A stretch of 64,000 nt of DNA from Trichormus sp. NMC-1. Lineage in GTDB: Bacteria; Cyanobacteriota; Cyanobacteriia; Cyanobacteriales; Nostocaceae. The notes under the pieces are model-generated. The model was not told the DNA's origin, did no database searches, and saw only the letters and a program-made list of their open reading frames with translations. The translations under genes and the position numbers were made by a program. Below are positions 26,041 through 34,229 of this stretch, one piece after another (the first letter of the stretch is position 1; each line of letters opens with the position of its first letter). Location: contig NZ_LZQD01000007.1 in NCBI RefSeq assembly GCF_001858025.1, positions 159,879 through 223,878 of the forward strand, given 5' to 3'.

Positions 26041-27240
26041 ATGTCCCCTCAGGGAAATAATGCAGTAGAAGCAGGACTTATATACACATCAACAGGCGGA
26101 ATTCGTGCTGAGATGTTGCGCTCAGAAATCTATCGTGCTTGGGAAAGATCGCATTTACAAGGGGCTGATAACCGCGCTCTTCAAGCCGAGAAACTATCGA
26201 GCTTAGAGACTGAACGTTTAGTAAAGCAACATAGTGATCTGATTAATTTAGCTGCTCCCTACTTCCGAACCTTATCACAGGCTGCTGGAACAGATCGTCA
26301 TGCAGTGATGTTAAGCGATCGCCAAGCCATTCTACTAGATGTGGTGGGTGACAAGCAAACTGTACAAGCTTCCGAATCATTTCCTACTCCGGGTTCTCTG
26401 CTGTCGGAAGCTGTCGCTGGTGCTAATGGTATCGGTACTCCTTTAGCTGAAGAAGATTATGTAGAAATTGTGGCCGCAGAGCATTTTATTCAAGGATTTC
26501 ATCCTTTTACTTGCCAGGGAATTCCCCTGCGGGACGAAAACCGGGAGATTATTGGTGTATTAAGTATATCCGTCCGTCGTCCAGATGCGGGACAAAGGTT
26601 AAAAGAGATATTGCTATGTGCATCTCACGGTATTGAAGCAGAATTATTGATAGGAAATTTAGAAAAAGATATTCGTCGTGTGTTAGCATCAAATCCTGAT
26701 GATTATCAACCATTAGAAGAACTGCGCCAAGATATCATTCAAGGTCATCAAGCCGCACGGTTAAAACTGGAAATTAGTTCTCGGATGGTAGCTGTTAATC
26801 GCTTAGATTATGCAATGCAATTACTGCAACAGGCTGAAAAATCAATTCAAATATTTCGTCATCGTGCTGCAATTTGGCGCAATTTGGCATCATTAGAAAT
26901 CGGACAAATTCAACCTCTATCACTTACTGATAGTTTGGGCGATTTGGTAGACCTTTTAGCAACTGAGGCTGCTATCCGCAAGGTGGAAATTCTCACTGAT
27001 TGGACAGAGATAATTACAGTATCAGCAGATATCAGATCGCTGTTACGCAAGCTGCTGCGCTGTTTTCTCAACTCTTTTGAGAATGCAGGTAAAGGTGGCA
27101 CAGTAAAAGTTATAGTAGAAAAAATGCCCTATTCTGAATTTGCACAAGTTAGTTTTACATCTCTTCCCGTATTAAATACTTCTCAGTCAGAACCAATGAC
27201 TGAGATGTTTTCTCTACCCATAACCAAGAAAAATTTATGA
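26041..27240 (+). CDS. GAF-domain sensor with AcoR-like N-terminus and degenerate kinase-like C-terminus
   Basis: A 399-residue protein. Residues about 20-190 resemble the N-terminal sensory part of AcoR/DhaR regulators (SEIYRAWERSHLQGADNRAL, GSLLSEAVAGANGIGTPLAE, HPFTCQGIPLRDENREIIGV). The C-terminal 170 residues look like a histidine-kinase core (RLKLEISSRMVAVNRLDYAM then SADIRSLLRKLLRCFLNSFE) but without a clear phosphoacceptor H-box or G boxes, so autokinase activity is doubtful. No sigma-54 AAA domain is present. Its stop overlaps the ATG of the response regulator by 4 nt, a tight two-gene operon. Confidence 0.7.
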   Translation: MSPQGNNAVEAGLIYTSTGGIRAEMLRSEIYRAWERSHLQGADNRALQAEKLSSLETERLVKQHSDLINLAAPYFRTLSQAAGTDRHAVMLSDRQAILLDVVGDKQTVQASESFPTPGSLLSEAVAGANGIGTPLAEEDYVEIVAAEHFIQGFHPFTCQGIPLRDENREIIGVLSISVRRPDAGQRLKEILLCASHGIEAELLIGNLEKDIRRVLASNPDDYQPLEELRQDIIQGHQAARLKLEISSRMVAVNRLDYAMQLLQQAEKSIQIFRHRAAIWRNLASLEIGQIQPLSLTDSLGDLVDLLATEAAIRKVEILTDWTEIITVSADIRSLLRKLLRCFLNSFENAGKGGTVKVIVEKMPYSEFAQVSFTSLPVLNTSQSEPMTEMFSLPITKKNL

Positions 27241-27626
27241 ATAATGAAAATTTAAAAAAGCGCAAAGTTCTGATTGCAGATGATGACCAAGATTGTCGAG
27301 AGATGCTCTCTTTGTTGCTGGATCAAGAAGGGTGGGATGTCAGAGCAGCAAAGGATGGTAAAGAAGCTTTAGAAAAAGTAGTTAAGTGTCAACCAGATTT
27401 ATTGATTTTAGATAATAGAATGCCCGAACTCACAGGAGTTGAAGTTTACCAACACCTTCAGATTCAGGGCATCAATTTAGCTATTATATTCGCTACGGCT
27501 TATGGTTATCCAGAGGAATTAGTTTCAACTTTGGGTATTTCCTATTGGGTAACTAAACCCTATGATATTCCCAAGTTACTGGAGACTATGGAGTTGGCTT
27601 ACGAAAATTCAGCTACTTTAATGTAG
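27237..27626 (+). CDS. Single-domain response regulator (CheY-like)
   Basis: A 129-residue receiver domain: acidic pair in VLIADDDQDCREMLSLLL, phospho-acceptor Asp near residue 60 in DLLILDNRMPELTG, Thr/Ala switch (IIFATAYGYPE) and Lys in YWVTKPYDIPKLLE. No output domain, so it acts by protein interaction. The ATG overlaps the GAF gene stop (ATGA at 27237), linking the two proteins in one signalling unit. Confidence 0.9.
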   Translation: MNNENLKKRKVLIADDDQDCREMLSLLLDQEGWDVRAAKDGKEALEKVVKCQPDLLILDNRMPELTGVEVYQHLQIQGINLAIIFATAYGYPEELVSTLGISYWVTKPYDIPKLLETMELAYENSATLM

Positions 27627-27812
27627 GTAATTACCTCAGCAAAATTAATTAGACATTTTGCCGAAAAATAAAAATCTCTGTATTCCCTATTCCCTGCCCT
27701 AACTAGATAATTTATTTTGCACGACTACTTATGTAAGCAACTGACACCTAAAACCCTTAAAATGATGAGGGTGTATTAACGTCTGTAACAAATTCACAAA
27801 TATTTATTATTT

Positions 27813-28070
27813 ATGCCTCCTCGTTGGCCTCGCAAACCTGATCGCAAAGACCCAGATTTTCGCAAATTAGATGACCGGATGAATTTTGCTTTTCATGTAG
27901 CTGTTGCTGCTACTGTCAATTCAGGGTTGTGGTTTTTCCACATCTTGAAAGCCACATCCTGGGAGTGGTTAACACCTTTAACGCTAGGTTGGGTAGGTGT
28001 AGTACTGCTGCATCTAATTTATATTAGTGCGATCGCTAATTACGACCAAACACCACCCGAATCCACCTAA
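27813..28070 (+). CDS. Small 2TM-type membrane protein
   Basis: An 85-residue protein with a basic, proline-rich N-terminus (PPRWPRKPDRKDPDFRKLDD) and two membrane helices, near residues 25-47 (FAFHVAVAATVNSGLWFFHI) and 53-75 (LTPLTLGWVGVVLLHLIYIS). Conserved in cyanobacteria, with the layout of 2TM-domain proteins. Function unknown. Confidence 0.7.
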   Translation: MPPRWPRKPDRKDPDFRKLDDRMNFAFHVAVAATVNSGLWFFHILKATSWEWLTPLTLGWVGVVLLHLIYISAIANYDQTPPEST

Positions 28071-28190
28071 AGAATGACTGCTGAAGCTGGGGTAATTGTA
28101 ACCTATGGTAGTAGAGATATTTTAGCTAATTGCGCGATAATGTGAGATAAGCTGAAGGTTCAGGCTATTATTTCCCATTAGGTTATTTCA

Positions 28191-28499
28191 ATGGCTAAAA
28201 CTAATACCACAGAATTACTAGAAGCCCTAGCATCTGAAATTGGCGAAACTGTCTATATAGATGTTGCTAAGTGGCATCTTTATTTATCTAATGCCAAACT
28301 TCATACCATTGTTGCTGAACAGTTATATCCTTTAATTACTTCCAAGACTGTCAATGAAGATAAAGTTATTCAAGTCTTGGAATCTATCCCAGTGAAAATT
28401 GGTGGTGGTAGAAAGGAACTAGCTTTAATTGATTTATTACCCTTGCAATGCCAAGTTGCCTTAGTAGATATTTTGGAAAAATACCAAAGAGAAATCTAA
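28191..28499 (+). CDS. DUF3181 family protein
   Basis: A 102-residue cyanobacteria-specific protein: TELLEALASEIGETVYIDVA, KWHLYLSNAKLHTIVAEQLY and ESIPVKIGGGRKELALIDLL. Highly conserved in sequence and length among cyanobacteria, with no known function. Followed by a pyrimidine-rich repeat (28501-28560) of the type that flanks the GxxExxY gene. Confidence 0.82.
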   Translation: MAKTNTTELLEALASEIGETVYIDVAKWHLYLSNAKLHTIVAEQLYPLITSKTVNEDKVIQVLESIPVKIGGGRKELALIDLLPLQCQVALVDILEKYQREI

Positions 28500-28560
28500 A
28501 CTCTCTCTTCACCTCTTCCTCCTCTTACCTCTGCGCTAACCTCCGCGTACCTCTGCGTTG
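28500..28560. repeat. Pyrimidine-rich interspersed repeat
   Basis: CTCTTACCTCTGCGCTAACC and TCCGCGTACCTCTGCGTTG units, same family as those at 10986-11026. No gene. Confidence 0.6.
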
Positions 28561-28610
28561 AAAATTCACACATCAACACTACACAAAATAATTAATGGAG
28601 GATTTTGTAT

Positions 28611-28829
28611 ATGTTTTTACAACTCAAAGATAGCCATAATTTAGTTAAAATAGTCGATATTCAGGAACTACTTGATCCTAGTAGTGAAATTGTCCACGCC
28701 AAAGACCAAGAAGGACAAGAAGAACAGGAAACGGATATTTATCAAAAAGAAGAATTAGTATTTCCCTCTGGGGAGAAACTACCGCGCTGTTGGTTAGATG
28801 CCCACTATAGAGAATCTGTAGCAGCTTAA
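28611..28829 (+). CDS. Small conserved cyanobacterial protein
   Basis: A 72-residue protein from ATG 28611, chosen over a TTG at 28605 because GGAGG (28597-28601) is ideally spaced. The sequence is acidic (KDQEGQEEQETDIYQKEEL) with a conserved-looking C-terminus FPSGEKLPRCWLDAHYRES. I recognise the pattern from other cyanobacteria but know no verified function; annotations as an acetyltransferase are not supported by its length. Confidence 0.7.
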   Translation: MFLQLKDSHNLVKIVDIQELLDPSSEIVHAKDQEGQEEQETDIYQKEELVFPSGEKLPRCWLDAHYRESVAA

Positions 28830-28884
28830 TATTAATTACCGCATCATTCAGGAGGGTTTAGCATTGCTAAACCCCTATATTAAT

Positions 28885-29349
28885 TTAATTAGCAGCAGTT
28901 TTTTCTTCTAGCTTCACACCTTCAGAACCTTTAGAAAAAGCTTTAGTAATCCAAGATGTGAAAATATGAGAAAGGACACCCATTGGACCTGCAAACAGAC
29001 ACAAAGCTAAAGAGTGAATTGTCCAAATCTTGGTTTTTTGTCCTTCCCAATAAATCCATCTACCTACAAATAAATCCATCACCAAAAAATGAATCCAACC
29101 TGTAGCAGCAGCTGTTTCATCACCAAAAAACTTGGCTATATCTGCTAATTGAGGATTTGATAAAGCAGCGGCGTTTTCTGGAGTAATACTGACGACAAAT
29201 AAATAGGAATATGCACCAGCTAAAACCACAAAAGGTAAATAAGATTCCATTACCTTGCGGGTGACATTCCAGTTAGGTAAGAAAATCATTAACGCCCAAA
29301 AAGGCAAAACAAAAAGATTGGCAACATTAAATAAATCTGTGATATTCAT
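28885..29349 (-). CDS. ABA4-like protein (DUF4281)
   Basis: A 154-residue membrane protein with four hydrophobic segments (residues about 7-24, 38-55, 83-100, 110-135). The motif GWIHFLVMDLFVGRWIYWEG with HxxxxD and FAGPMGVLSHIF are typical of the ABA4/DUF4281 family. Plant ABA4 is needed for neoxanthin synthesis; the cyanobacterial protein probably works in carotenoid metabolism or membrane biology but this is inference. Single gene on the minus strand. Confidence 0.82.
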   Translation of the reverse strand: MNITDLFNVANLFVLPFWALMIFLPNWNVTRKVMESYLPFVVLAGAYSYLFVVSITPENAAALSNPQLADIAKFFGDETAAATGWIHFLVMDLFVGRWIYWEGQKTKIWTIHSLALCLFAGPMGVLSHIFTSWITKAFSKGSEGVKLEEKTAAN

Positions 29350-29432
29350 AATATTAGGTGACAGTTGACAGGTGAAAGGTGACAGTAATGAGATAAGAGG
29401 AAAAATTAATCAAGCTGAAAGATGATTACTAC

Positions 29433-30485
29433 TTACAAACTGACTAATTGAGATTCTATTTCTGAAGATTGTAAATTACGACCGATAAAAACTAAACTGG
29501 TTTGTTTTGTTTCTTCTACTTTCCAAGGACGGTCATAAAATTTATCAAATCTATTTCCTACACCTTGCATAACTAACCGCATGGGTTTATTAGCAACAGC
29601 CACAAATCCTTTAATGCGGTAAATTTCTTGTTCTTGTGCTAGTTTTTCTAATCTTGCTTGTAGCTTTTCTGGGTCAAATGTCCGGTCTAAAATCACGTGA
29701 GTTGAATTAATTTCATCATCATGATCATGGTCTTCTTCTGTGTCGTGATGACTAGGACGTGAATCTAAATTATCTTCAACTGCGGCTGCAAATCCTAATA
29801 ATATAGATGGGTCTAGTTTACCATAATCACTAGAGACAATTTTCACAACTCTAGGTAATTCATTCTTGACTAATTCTAGGACTTTGGCTTGAGTTTCACT
29901 ATCAACTAAATCAGTTTTATTCAAAATTACTAAATCAGCACAAGCAAGTTGATCTTCAAACAATTCTTGTAATGGTGTTTCATGTTCTAGACTATCATCT
30001 TCTTGACGTTGTGCAGCGATCGCTTCTAAATCACTAGCAAATGTTCCCGCAGCAACCGCAGCACAATCTACAACGGTAATCACTGCATCTACTGTAGCAG
30101 CGTTGCGGATTTCTTGCCAACGAAAGGCTTTAATTAAGGGTTTTGGTAAAGCTAAACCAGAGGTTTCAATGATAATATAATCTATACTATCTCGGCGTTT
30201 AATTAATTCCCGCATTGTCGGGTAAAATTCTTCTTGAACAGTGCAGCATAAACAGCCGTTTGTCAGTTCAAATATATTAGTATTTTCTGGATTTTCTTCT
30301 GTTTCATCTTCGGGGCAAATTTGACAAGATTTCAATAATTCTCCATCTATCCCCAGTTCGCCAAATTCGTTGACTAATACTGCTATGCGTCGTCCTTGGT
30401 TGTTTTGGAGTAGGTGACGGATAATGCTGGTTTTACCGCTTCCTAAAAAGCCGGTGATGACTGTAACGGGGATTTTTGTGGCCAT
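29433..30485 (-). CDS. CobW/COG0523-family G3E GTPase (metallochaperone)
   Basis: A 350-residue protein with G1 GFLGSGKTS near residues 12-20, the family metal site GCLCCTVQEEF near residue 76-86, NKTDLVD as the guanine motif near 189, and a CobW C-terminal domain (RIKGFVAVANKPMRLVMQGV). A histidine/aspartate-rich linker (HHDTEEDHDHDDE) near 245-260 suggests zinc or other metal binding. Family members deliver metals using GTP. No Zur box was identified and no cobalamin genes are nearby, so the metal is undetermined; zinc is the usual guess. Confidence 0.88.
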   Translation of the reverse strand: MATKIPVTVITGFLGSGKTSIIRHLLQNNQGRRIAVLVNEFGELGIDGELLKSCQICPEDETEENPENTNIFELTNGCLCCTVQEEFYPTMRELIKRRDSIDYIIIETSGLALPKPLIKAFRWQEIRNAATVDAVITVVDCAAVAAGTFASDLEAIAAQRQEDDSLEHETPLQELFEDQLACADLVILNKTDLVDSETQAKVLELVKNELPRVVKIVSSDYGKLDPSILLGFAAAVEDNLDSRPSHHDTEEDHDHDDEINSTHVILDRTFDPEKLQARLEKLAQEQEIYRIKGFVAVANKPMRLVMQGVGNRFDKFYDRPWKVEETKQTSLVFIGRNLQSSEIESQLVSL

Positions 30486-30538
30486 GTTTTGTGTGTGGTT
30501 TTATTAATTGATTTTACCACAATATCCAGATCCCCTCC

Positions 30539-30603
30539 AGATCCCCGACTTCTTTTTTCAACTTGTCAATAAATTGTAAATTAATCTCAGAAGTCGGGGA
30601 TCT
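30539..30603. repeat. MITE-like element, copy A
   Basis: Terminal inverted repeats AGATCCCCGACTTCT (30539-30553) and AGAAGTCGGGGATCT (30589-30603) around a 35-bp AT-rich centre containing CTTGTCAATAAATTGTAAAT. The preceding ATTTTACCACAA...ATCCAGATCCCC (30511-30534) is directly repeated before copy B at 30877-30901. Also likely to act as a transcript-end hairpin for the neighbouring minus-strand genes. Confidence 0.75.
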
Positions 30604-30803
30604 TATCCCTTCATATTAGTAATTGTATCTTGTAAAGATTGATTGTTAAGTCTTTGGTTAAGTGTTTCTCCTCTTTGAAGGATGCTTTTTTTGATAATAT
30701 TCCAATCAGGTTTAATTTGTAATTCTGTTTCCAATAATTGTTTCTCTTCTGGGGATAAACAATGAATAATTTCAACTAATTTTTTCACTAATTCCCTGTT
30801 CAT
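30603..30803 (-). CDS. Small hypothetical protein, antitoxin-like
   Basis: A 66-residue protein: NRELVKKLVEIIHCLSPEEK, QLLETELQIKPDWNII, then a polar tail ending TITNMKG. Resembles a cyanobacterial family of short helical proteins often found with toxin-antitoxin genes, but no partner toxin overlaps it. It lies exactly between two inverted copies of a MITE-like element (30539-30603 and 30894-30958), its stop codon overlapping the end of copy A. Function unknown. Confidence 0.5.
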   Translation of the reverse strand: MNRELVKKLVEIIHCLSPEEKQLLETELQIKPDWNIIKKSILQRGETLNQRLNNQSLQDTITNMKG

Positions 30804-30893
30804 AGTTGTGGTTATTGGTAAGGAATAATTGTTGATATTTATTTGATTATAACCTAAGTTGCTTGATTTAACCTCAATTTTACCACAAGATCC

Positions 30894-30958
30894 AGATCCC
30901 CGACTTCTTAGATCAATTTACATTTTATTGACAAGATTAAAAAAGAAGTCGGGGATCT
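30894..30958. repeat. MITE-like element, copy B (inverted relative to copy A)
   Basis: Same terminal repeats AGATCCCCGACTTCTT / AGAAGTCGGGGATCT; the centre reads TTTACATTTTATTGACAAGA, which is the reverse complement of the copy A centre with a few changes. The two 65-bp copies therefore face each other around the 66-codon gene. Confidence 0.75.
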
Positions 30959-30973
30959 TCTTTATGCTTTATT

Positions 30974-31981
30974 TTAACAATATCCAATATCTATCATGTT
31001 GAAAAATTCCTGCACTACTTCATCAGGATTGTTATAACATCTTTCCGCATCAAATCTTTCTACAACTTTGATACCGTTTTTCTTGAAACTCTGGTCTGTT
31101 TCTTCATCCTTAAATCTCTGTTCTGGGGTGTCGTGATGTGGTCCATCAACTTCCAAAATTCCCCATTGACCATTGTAACAAATAAGAAAATCAGGTTCTT
31201 TATTTCCTCTTCCACTGACTGTGTTAAGTCGTGCTAAACAATTGGGAAAAAATAAAACTCCAGCGCGTTCTAATGCTTCAGCAATTTTAATTTCTGTTTT
31301 TGATTTGAATTTTAATCTTTGCCAATCGTAAATATTTTGGTTGAAAAATTGAACTCCTTGATTATTGATAGTATTATCGACTTGGGGAATATTGCGTAAA
31401 ATTGAATCATTTCGTTGCCATAATCTGGCAAACTCTCCAGGTTCAAAATTACCATTGTTAGGTATGCGTTTTTTTGTTTCATCGTCATTAACATTAATAA
31501 TATATACGTATTCACAAATTACTTCATTAATAGGTGTGAAACGTGGCCACGAATTTTCTTCTATGCAAACACCTGTAAAATTTGCCTTATCACAAGTGAA
31601 CTTGATGTCATAATTGAACATAAAATCGCGTGATATATTAACTAATTCAAGGTTAGCACCGCGCAGGTTAGCTCCGTTCAAATAAACATATCTAAGGTTA
31701 GCACCACTTAAATTAGCACCACTCAGGTTAGCCGCTTGCAGTTTAGCGTCACTGAGGTTAGCACCACTTAGATTAGCAAATCTAAGGTCAGCAAATCTAA
31801 GGGTAGCAAATCTAAGGTCAGCTTCACTAAGGTCAGCCTTCATGGAGTTAGCCTTACTCAGATCATCAACGTCAACATACATATATTCAAGATTAAATCT
31901 TACATTTTGATCTTTATCTCTCCACTGATTCCAAACTTCTACCCCCCGCTTCAGTATTGCTAAATGCTCTGGATTTGCCAT
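30974..31981 (-). CDS. Pentapeptide-repeat protein fused to a DUF559/Vsr-like nuclease domain
   Basis: A 335-residue protein. The N-terminal motif MANPEHLAILKRGVEVWNQW is common in cyanobacterial pentapeptide proteins. Residues about 45-115 are A(D/N)Lxx repeats (ADLRFATLRFADLRFANLSG, ANLSGANLRYVYLNGANLRG) forming a right-handed quadrilateral helix. After a linker of 100 residues, residues about 230-335 look like a restriction-endonuclease-fold domain: FKSKTEIKIAEALERAG, EPDFLICYNGQWGILEVDGP followed by HH and KKNGIKVVERFDAERCYNNP, matching the EVDG-x-H pattern of DUF559/Vsr. Catalytic acidic residues look intact. Target unknown; possible effector or defence nuclease. Confidence 0.75.
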   Translation of the reverse strand: MANPEHLAILKRGVEVWNQWRDKDQNVRFNLEYMYVDVDDLSKANSMKADLSEADLRFATLRFADLRFANLSGANLSDAKLQAANLSGANLSGANLRYVYLNGANLRGANLELVNISRDFMFNYDIKFTCDKANFTGVCIEENSWPRFTPINEVICEYVYIINVNDDETKKRIPNNGNFEPGEFARLWQRNDSILRNIPQVDNTINNQGVQFFNQNIYDWQRLKFKSKTEIKIAEALERAGVLFFPNCLARLNTVSGRGNKEPDFLICYNGQWGILEVDGPHHDTPEQRFKDEETDQSFKKNGIKVVERFDAERCYNNPDEVVQEFFNMIDIGYC

Positions 31982-32090
31982 AATCTAGTTTTTATACCTA
32001 AAATTGCCAATATTCGGATTTTAACCTAATTTCATTAATATCAAATAAAACTCGTTAAAATTTACCGCCAAAAAATCAATTTAGTGTATT

Positions 32091-32576
32091 TTAAATTTCT
32101 CTTGCTGTAATGAGAGCATAATTATAAATTTTGGGACTAATTCTTGTTCCTTTACTGATTAAATCATCTAAAATATCTTTGACATTATCAATCAACCCTT
32201 GATCTTTGGCTAAAATAATCACTCCAACTAAACCAATAATTGGCAAACCTCTACTAATAGCAACCTTTCTACCAGCTTTTTCATCAATTAAAAGTTGACC
32301 TGCTTTTAATTCTTCTGCTAAAATAATTGCAGAACATTCTCCTAAATCTAAATCTGTTTCTAATTGCAATTGTTCAATCAATTGGGTATTGCTTACAGAA
32401 ATAACTTCTAACCATAAAGCAGATTTTACAGCAGCAACGGCAGGATGATTACCTGTAGTCAATTCTTCATAGACTTGTTGAGGAATTATTACTTTTCCAA
32501 ATACCGCATGAAGTAAATCTAATTTACCAACTTTAGAAAGTTCACTTAATGGGGTTGTATCGGAAACAATAATCAT
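32091..32576 (-). CDS. DUF3368 PIN-like toxin
   Basis: A 161-residue protein with PIN-fold acidic residues: MIIVSDTTPLSELSKVGKLD, LDLGECSAIILAEELKAGQL and LLIDEKAGRKVA. DUF3368 proteins are VapC-related putative RNases paired with UPF0175 antitoxins. Its ATG overlaps the stop of the upstream UPF0175 gene by 4 nt, indicating one transcript. All motif acids are present, so the toxin is probably active. Confidence 0.85.
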   Translation of the reverse strand: MIIVSDTTPLSELSKVGKLDLLHAVFGKVIIPQQVYEELTTGNHPAVAAVKSALWLEVISVSNTQLIEQLQLETDLDLGECSAIILAEELKAGQLLIDEKAGRKVAISRGLPIIGLVGVIILAKDQGLIDNVKDILDDLISKGTRISPKIYNYALITAREI

Positions 32577-32851
32577 AAATTATTACCTTCTAACCTCATT
32601 TTTGCCTGATTTACTTCTGCTTGAAATTCCTCTAAACTCATACTATCATCAAAAATAGATATCTCATATTGAGACATTAATTCAATCACATCTAATCGAG
32701 ATATTCCTAATAATTGACCTGCTTTACCACTGCTAATTTCTCCATGTTTAAGAAGTGTCATAATATAAGCTTCTTTAGCTTTATTTTCTGCTTCTTGTCT
32801 GATGGTATCTGTGATGGTATCAATGGGAAGAGTAAATTCTACTTTAGTCAT
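32573..32851 (-). CDS. UPF0175 family antitoxin
   Basis: A 92-residue protein from ATG 32851 (MTKVEFTLPIDTITDTIRQE). The domain shows AYIMTLLKHGEISSGKAGQL, LGISRLDVIELMSQY and a C-terminal acidic helix. An upstream in-frame ATG at 32926 gives 25 atypical residues and is rejected. Cognate antitoxin of the overlapping DUF3368 toxin and probable autoregulator through the helix-turn-helix-like segment. Confidence 0.82.
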   Translation of the reverse strand: MTKVEFTLPIDTITDTIRQEAENKAKEAYIMTLLKHGEISSGKAGQLLGISRLDVIELMSQYEISIFDDSMSLEEFQAEVNQAKMRLEGNNL

Positions 32852-32936
32852 AAGATTACAATTTTCTATTTGTAAGTAGTTCTCATTTTCAAAAAAGTTG
32901 ATACCATATATAATATCATTTTTCATAAGTAAATTA

Positions 32937-33257
32937 ATGAAATTCGTAAAACAATCTTTAGAATACTATTTAAACCTTAAATATTCCGTCACTCTTTACC
33001 CTGACGCAGAACAAGGTGGATATGTAGCAGAAATCAAAGATTTACCTGGATGTCTCACTCAAGGAGAAACCTTAGAAGAGACAATGACAAATATCAATGA
33101 AGCGCGGGAATTATGGATTGAAACAGCTTATGAATCGGGTGATAATATTCCTTTACCCAGTGAAAAAGATATCATAAATGATCCACTAGCTGATTTTATT
33201 GGGGTAGTAGAAAATGGGAGTTTAGCGCAAAATATAGATCAAGAATTATATGAATAG
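32937..33257 (+). CDS. HicB-family antitoxin-like protein (no HicA adjacent)
   Basis: A 106-residue protein from ATG 32937. The HicB fold is clear: LKYSVTLYPDAEQGGYVAEI, KDLPGCLTQGETLEETMTNI and NEARELWIETAYESGDNIPL. The C-terminus (DPLADFIGVVENGSLAQNID) resembles the acidic DNA-binding or toxin-binding tail of short HicB forms. No HicA toxin gene lies on either side (upstream is the divergent UPF0175 gene, downstream another UPF0175), so it is an orphan or works in trans. Confidence 0.75.
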   Translation: MKFVKQSLEYYLNLKYSVTLYPDAEQGGYVAEIKDLPGCLTQGETLEETMTNINEARELWIETAYESGDNIPLPSEKDIINDPLADFIGVVENGSLAQNIDQELYE

Positions 33258-33401
33258 TCAATTAAAATCAGACAATATACAAACTTTGCTGTTAGTTAGT
33301 ATATAATTTTAGCCTGATTCACTTTTTAATTTTTTTCTTGTGATTTATTTTCTGGAGAAAAATTTGATACTATCTATAAATAGACTGCAAATCATATTAT
33401 T

Positions 33402-33653
33402 ATGACTAAAGTAAACCTAGACTTACCCCCAGAAGTATTTTCTGCTCGTCGTCTTTCTCCAGATGATTTTGTGCGCGATATGCGCCTAGCAGCAGCTATA
33501 TTTTGGTATCAAAAAAATGAAATTTCCCAAGAAAAAGCTGCACAAATAGCCGGGTTAAACCGCCGTGATTTTATTGCTGCCCTTGCCCGTGAACAAATAG
33601 ATGTGTTTTCTGTAGACTTTGATGATTTACAACAAGAGTTAAATCTTGTCTAA
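33402..33653 (+). CDS. UPF0175 family protein (orphan antitoxin-like)
   Basis: An 83-residue protein (TKVNLDLPPEVFSARRLSPD, MRLAAAIFWYQKNEISQEKA, AQIAGLNRRDFIAALAREQI). UPF0175 helix-turn-helix-like region is intact. No DUF3368/PIN toxin follows: the next 170 bp are non-coding and the next gene is a convergent fasciclin gene. Possibly the remnant of a decayed toxin-antitoxin operon or a regulator. Confidence 0.8.
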   Translation: MTKVNLDLPPEVFSARRLSPDDFVRDMRLAAAIFWYQKNEISQEKAAQIAGLNRRDFIAALAREQIDVFSVDFDDLQQELNLV

Positions 33654-33827
33654 AAAGTTACTAAATGGATCTATTAAGCCAGTAATAAATACCTCACCGT
33701 TGATATTTTTGTCAAAAGAATGATCATTCTTTGTAATTTTTCATTCTCAAAAAGCTTAATACTATTATAGGACAGCGACTATAGTTAATCACTGCCCCAT
33801 AAATGTGTTCTCTATCTAAAGGCTTGC

Positions 33828-34229
33828 TTACGCAGGAATCAAGACTGTATCAATGATATGAATAACGCCGTTATCAGCAGCAACATCTGGTGTTGCAACA
33901 TTAGCATTATTGATCTTGACACCATTGGAAGCGTCAATTTTCACATCTGAACCTTGTACAGTAGTAGCTGACTTGAGCTTAACTACATCTGCTGCTAGAA
34001 CCTTACCTGAAACAACATGATAAGTCAGGATTTTCTTGAGCTTGGGAATGTCTTTCAGTAAAGCATCTACCGTACCTGGTGGAAGTTTAGCAAATGCCTC
34101 ATCAGTAGGTGCAAAAACTGTAAATGGTCCTGGACCTTTGAGAGTATCAACTAACCCAGCAGCCTGAACCGCAGCAACTAAGGTGTTAAAAGATCCAGCA
34201 TTTGCAGCAGTATCAACAATATCAGCCAT
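33828..34229 (-). CDS. Fasciclin (FAS1) domain protein
   Basis: A 133-residue protein consisting of a single FAS1 domain: [38 protein letters not shown] (H1 motif), [20 protein letters not shown] and [11 protein letters not shown] (H2). No signal peptide is visible, as in many cyanobacterial homologues, leaving location open. FAS1 domains mediate cell-surface adhesion; here the role is unknown. A monocistronic gene. Confidence 0.9.
   Translation of the reverse strand: MADIVDTAANAGSFNTLVAAVQAAGLVDTLKGPGPFTVFAPTDEAFAKLPPGTVDALLKDIPKLKKILTYHVVSGKVLAADVVKLKSATTVQGSDVKIDASNGVKINNANVATPDVAADNGVIHIIDTVLIPA

Noticed and set aside
32898-32936. Upstream start for the HicB gene
   Set aside because: The added 13 residues are hydrophobic and lie over the divergent antitoxin's promoter; ATG 32937 gives the family start.
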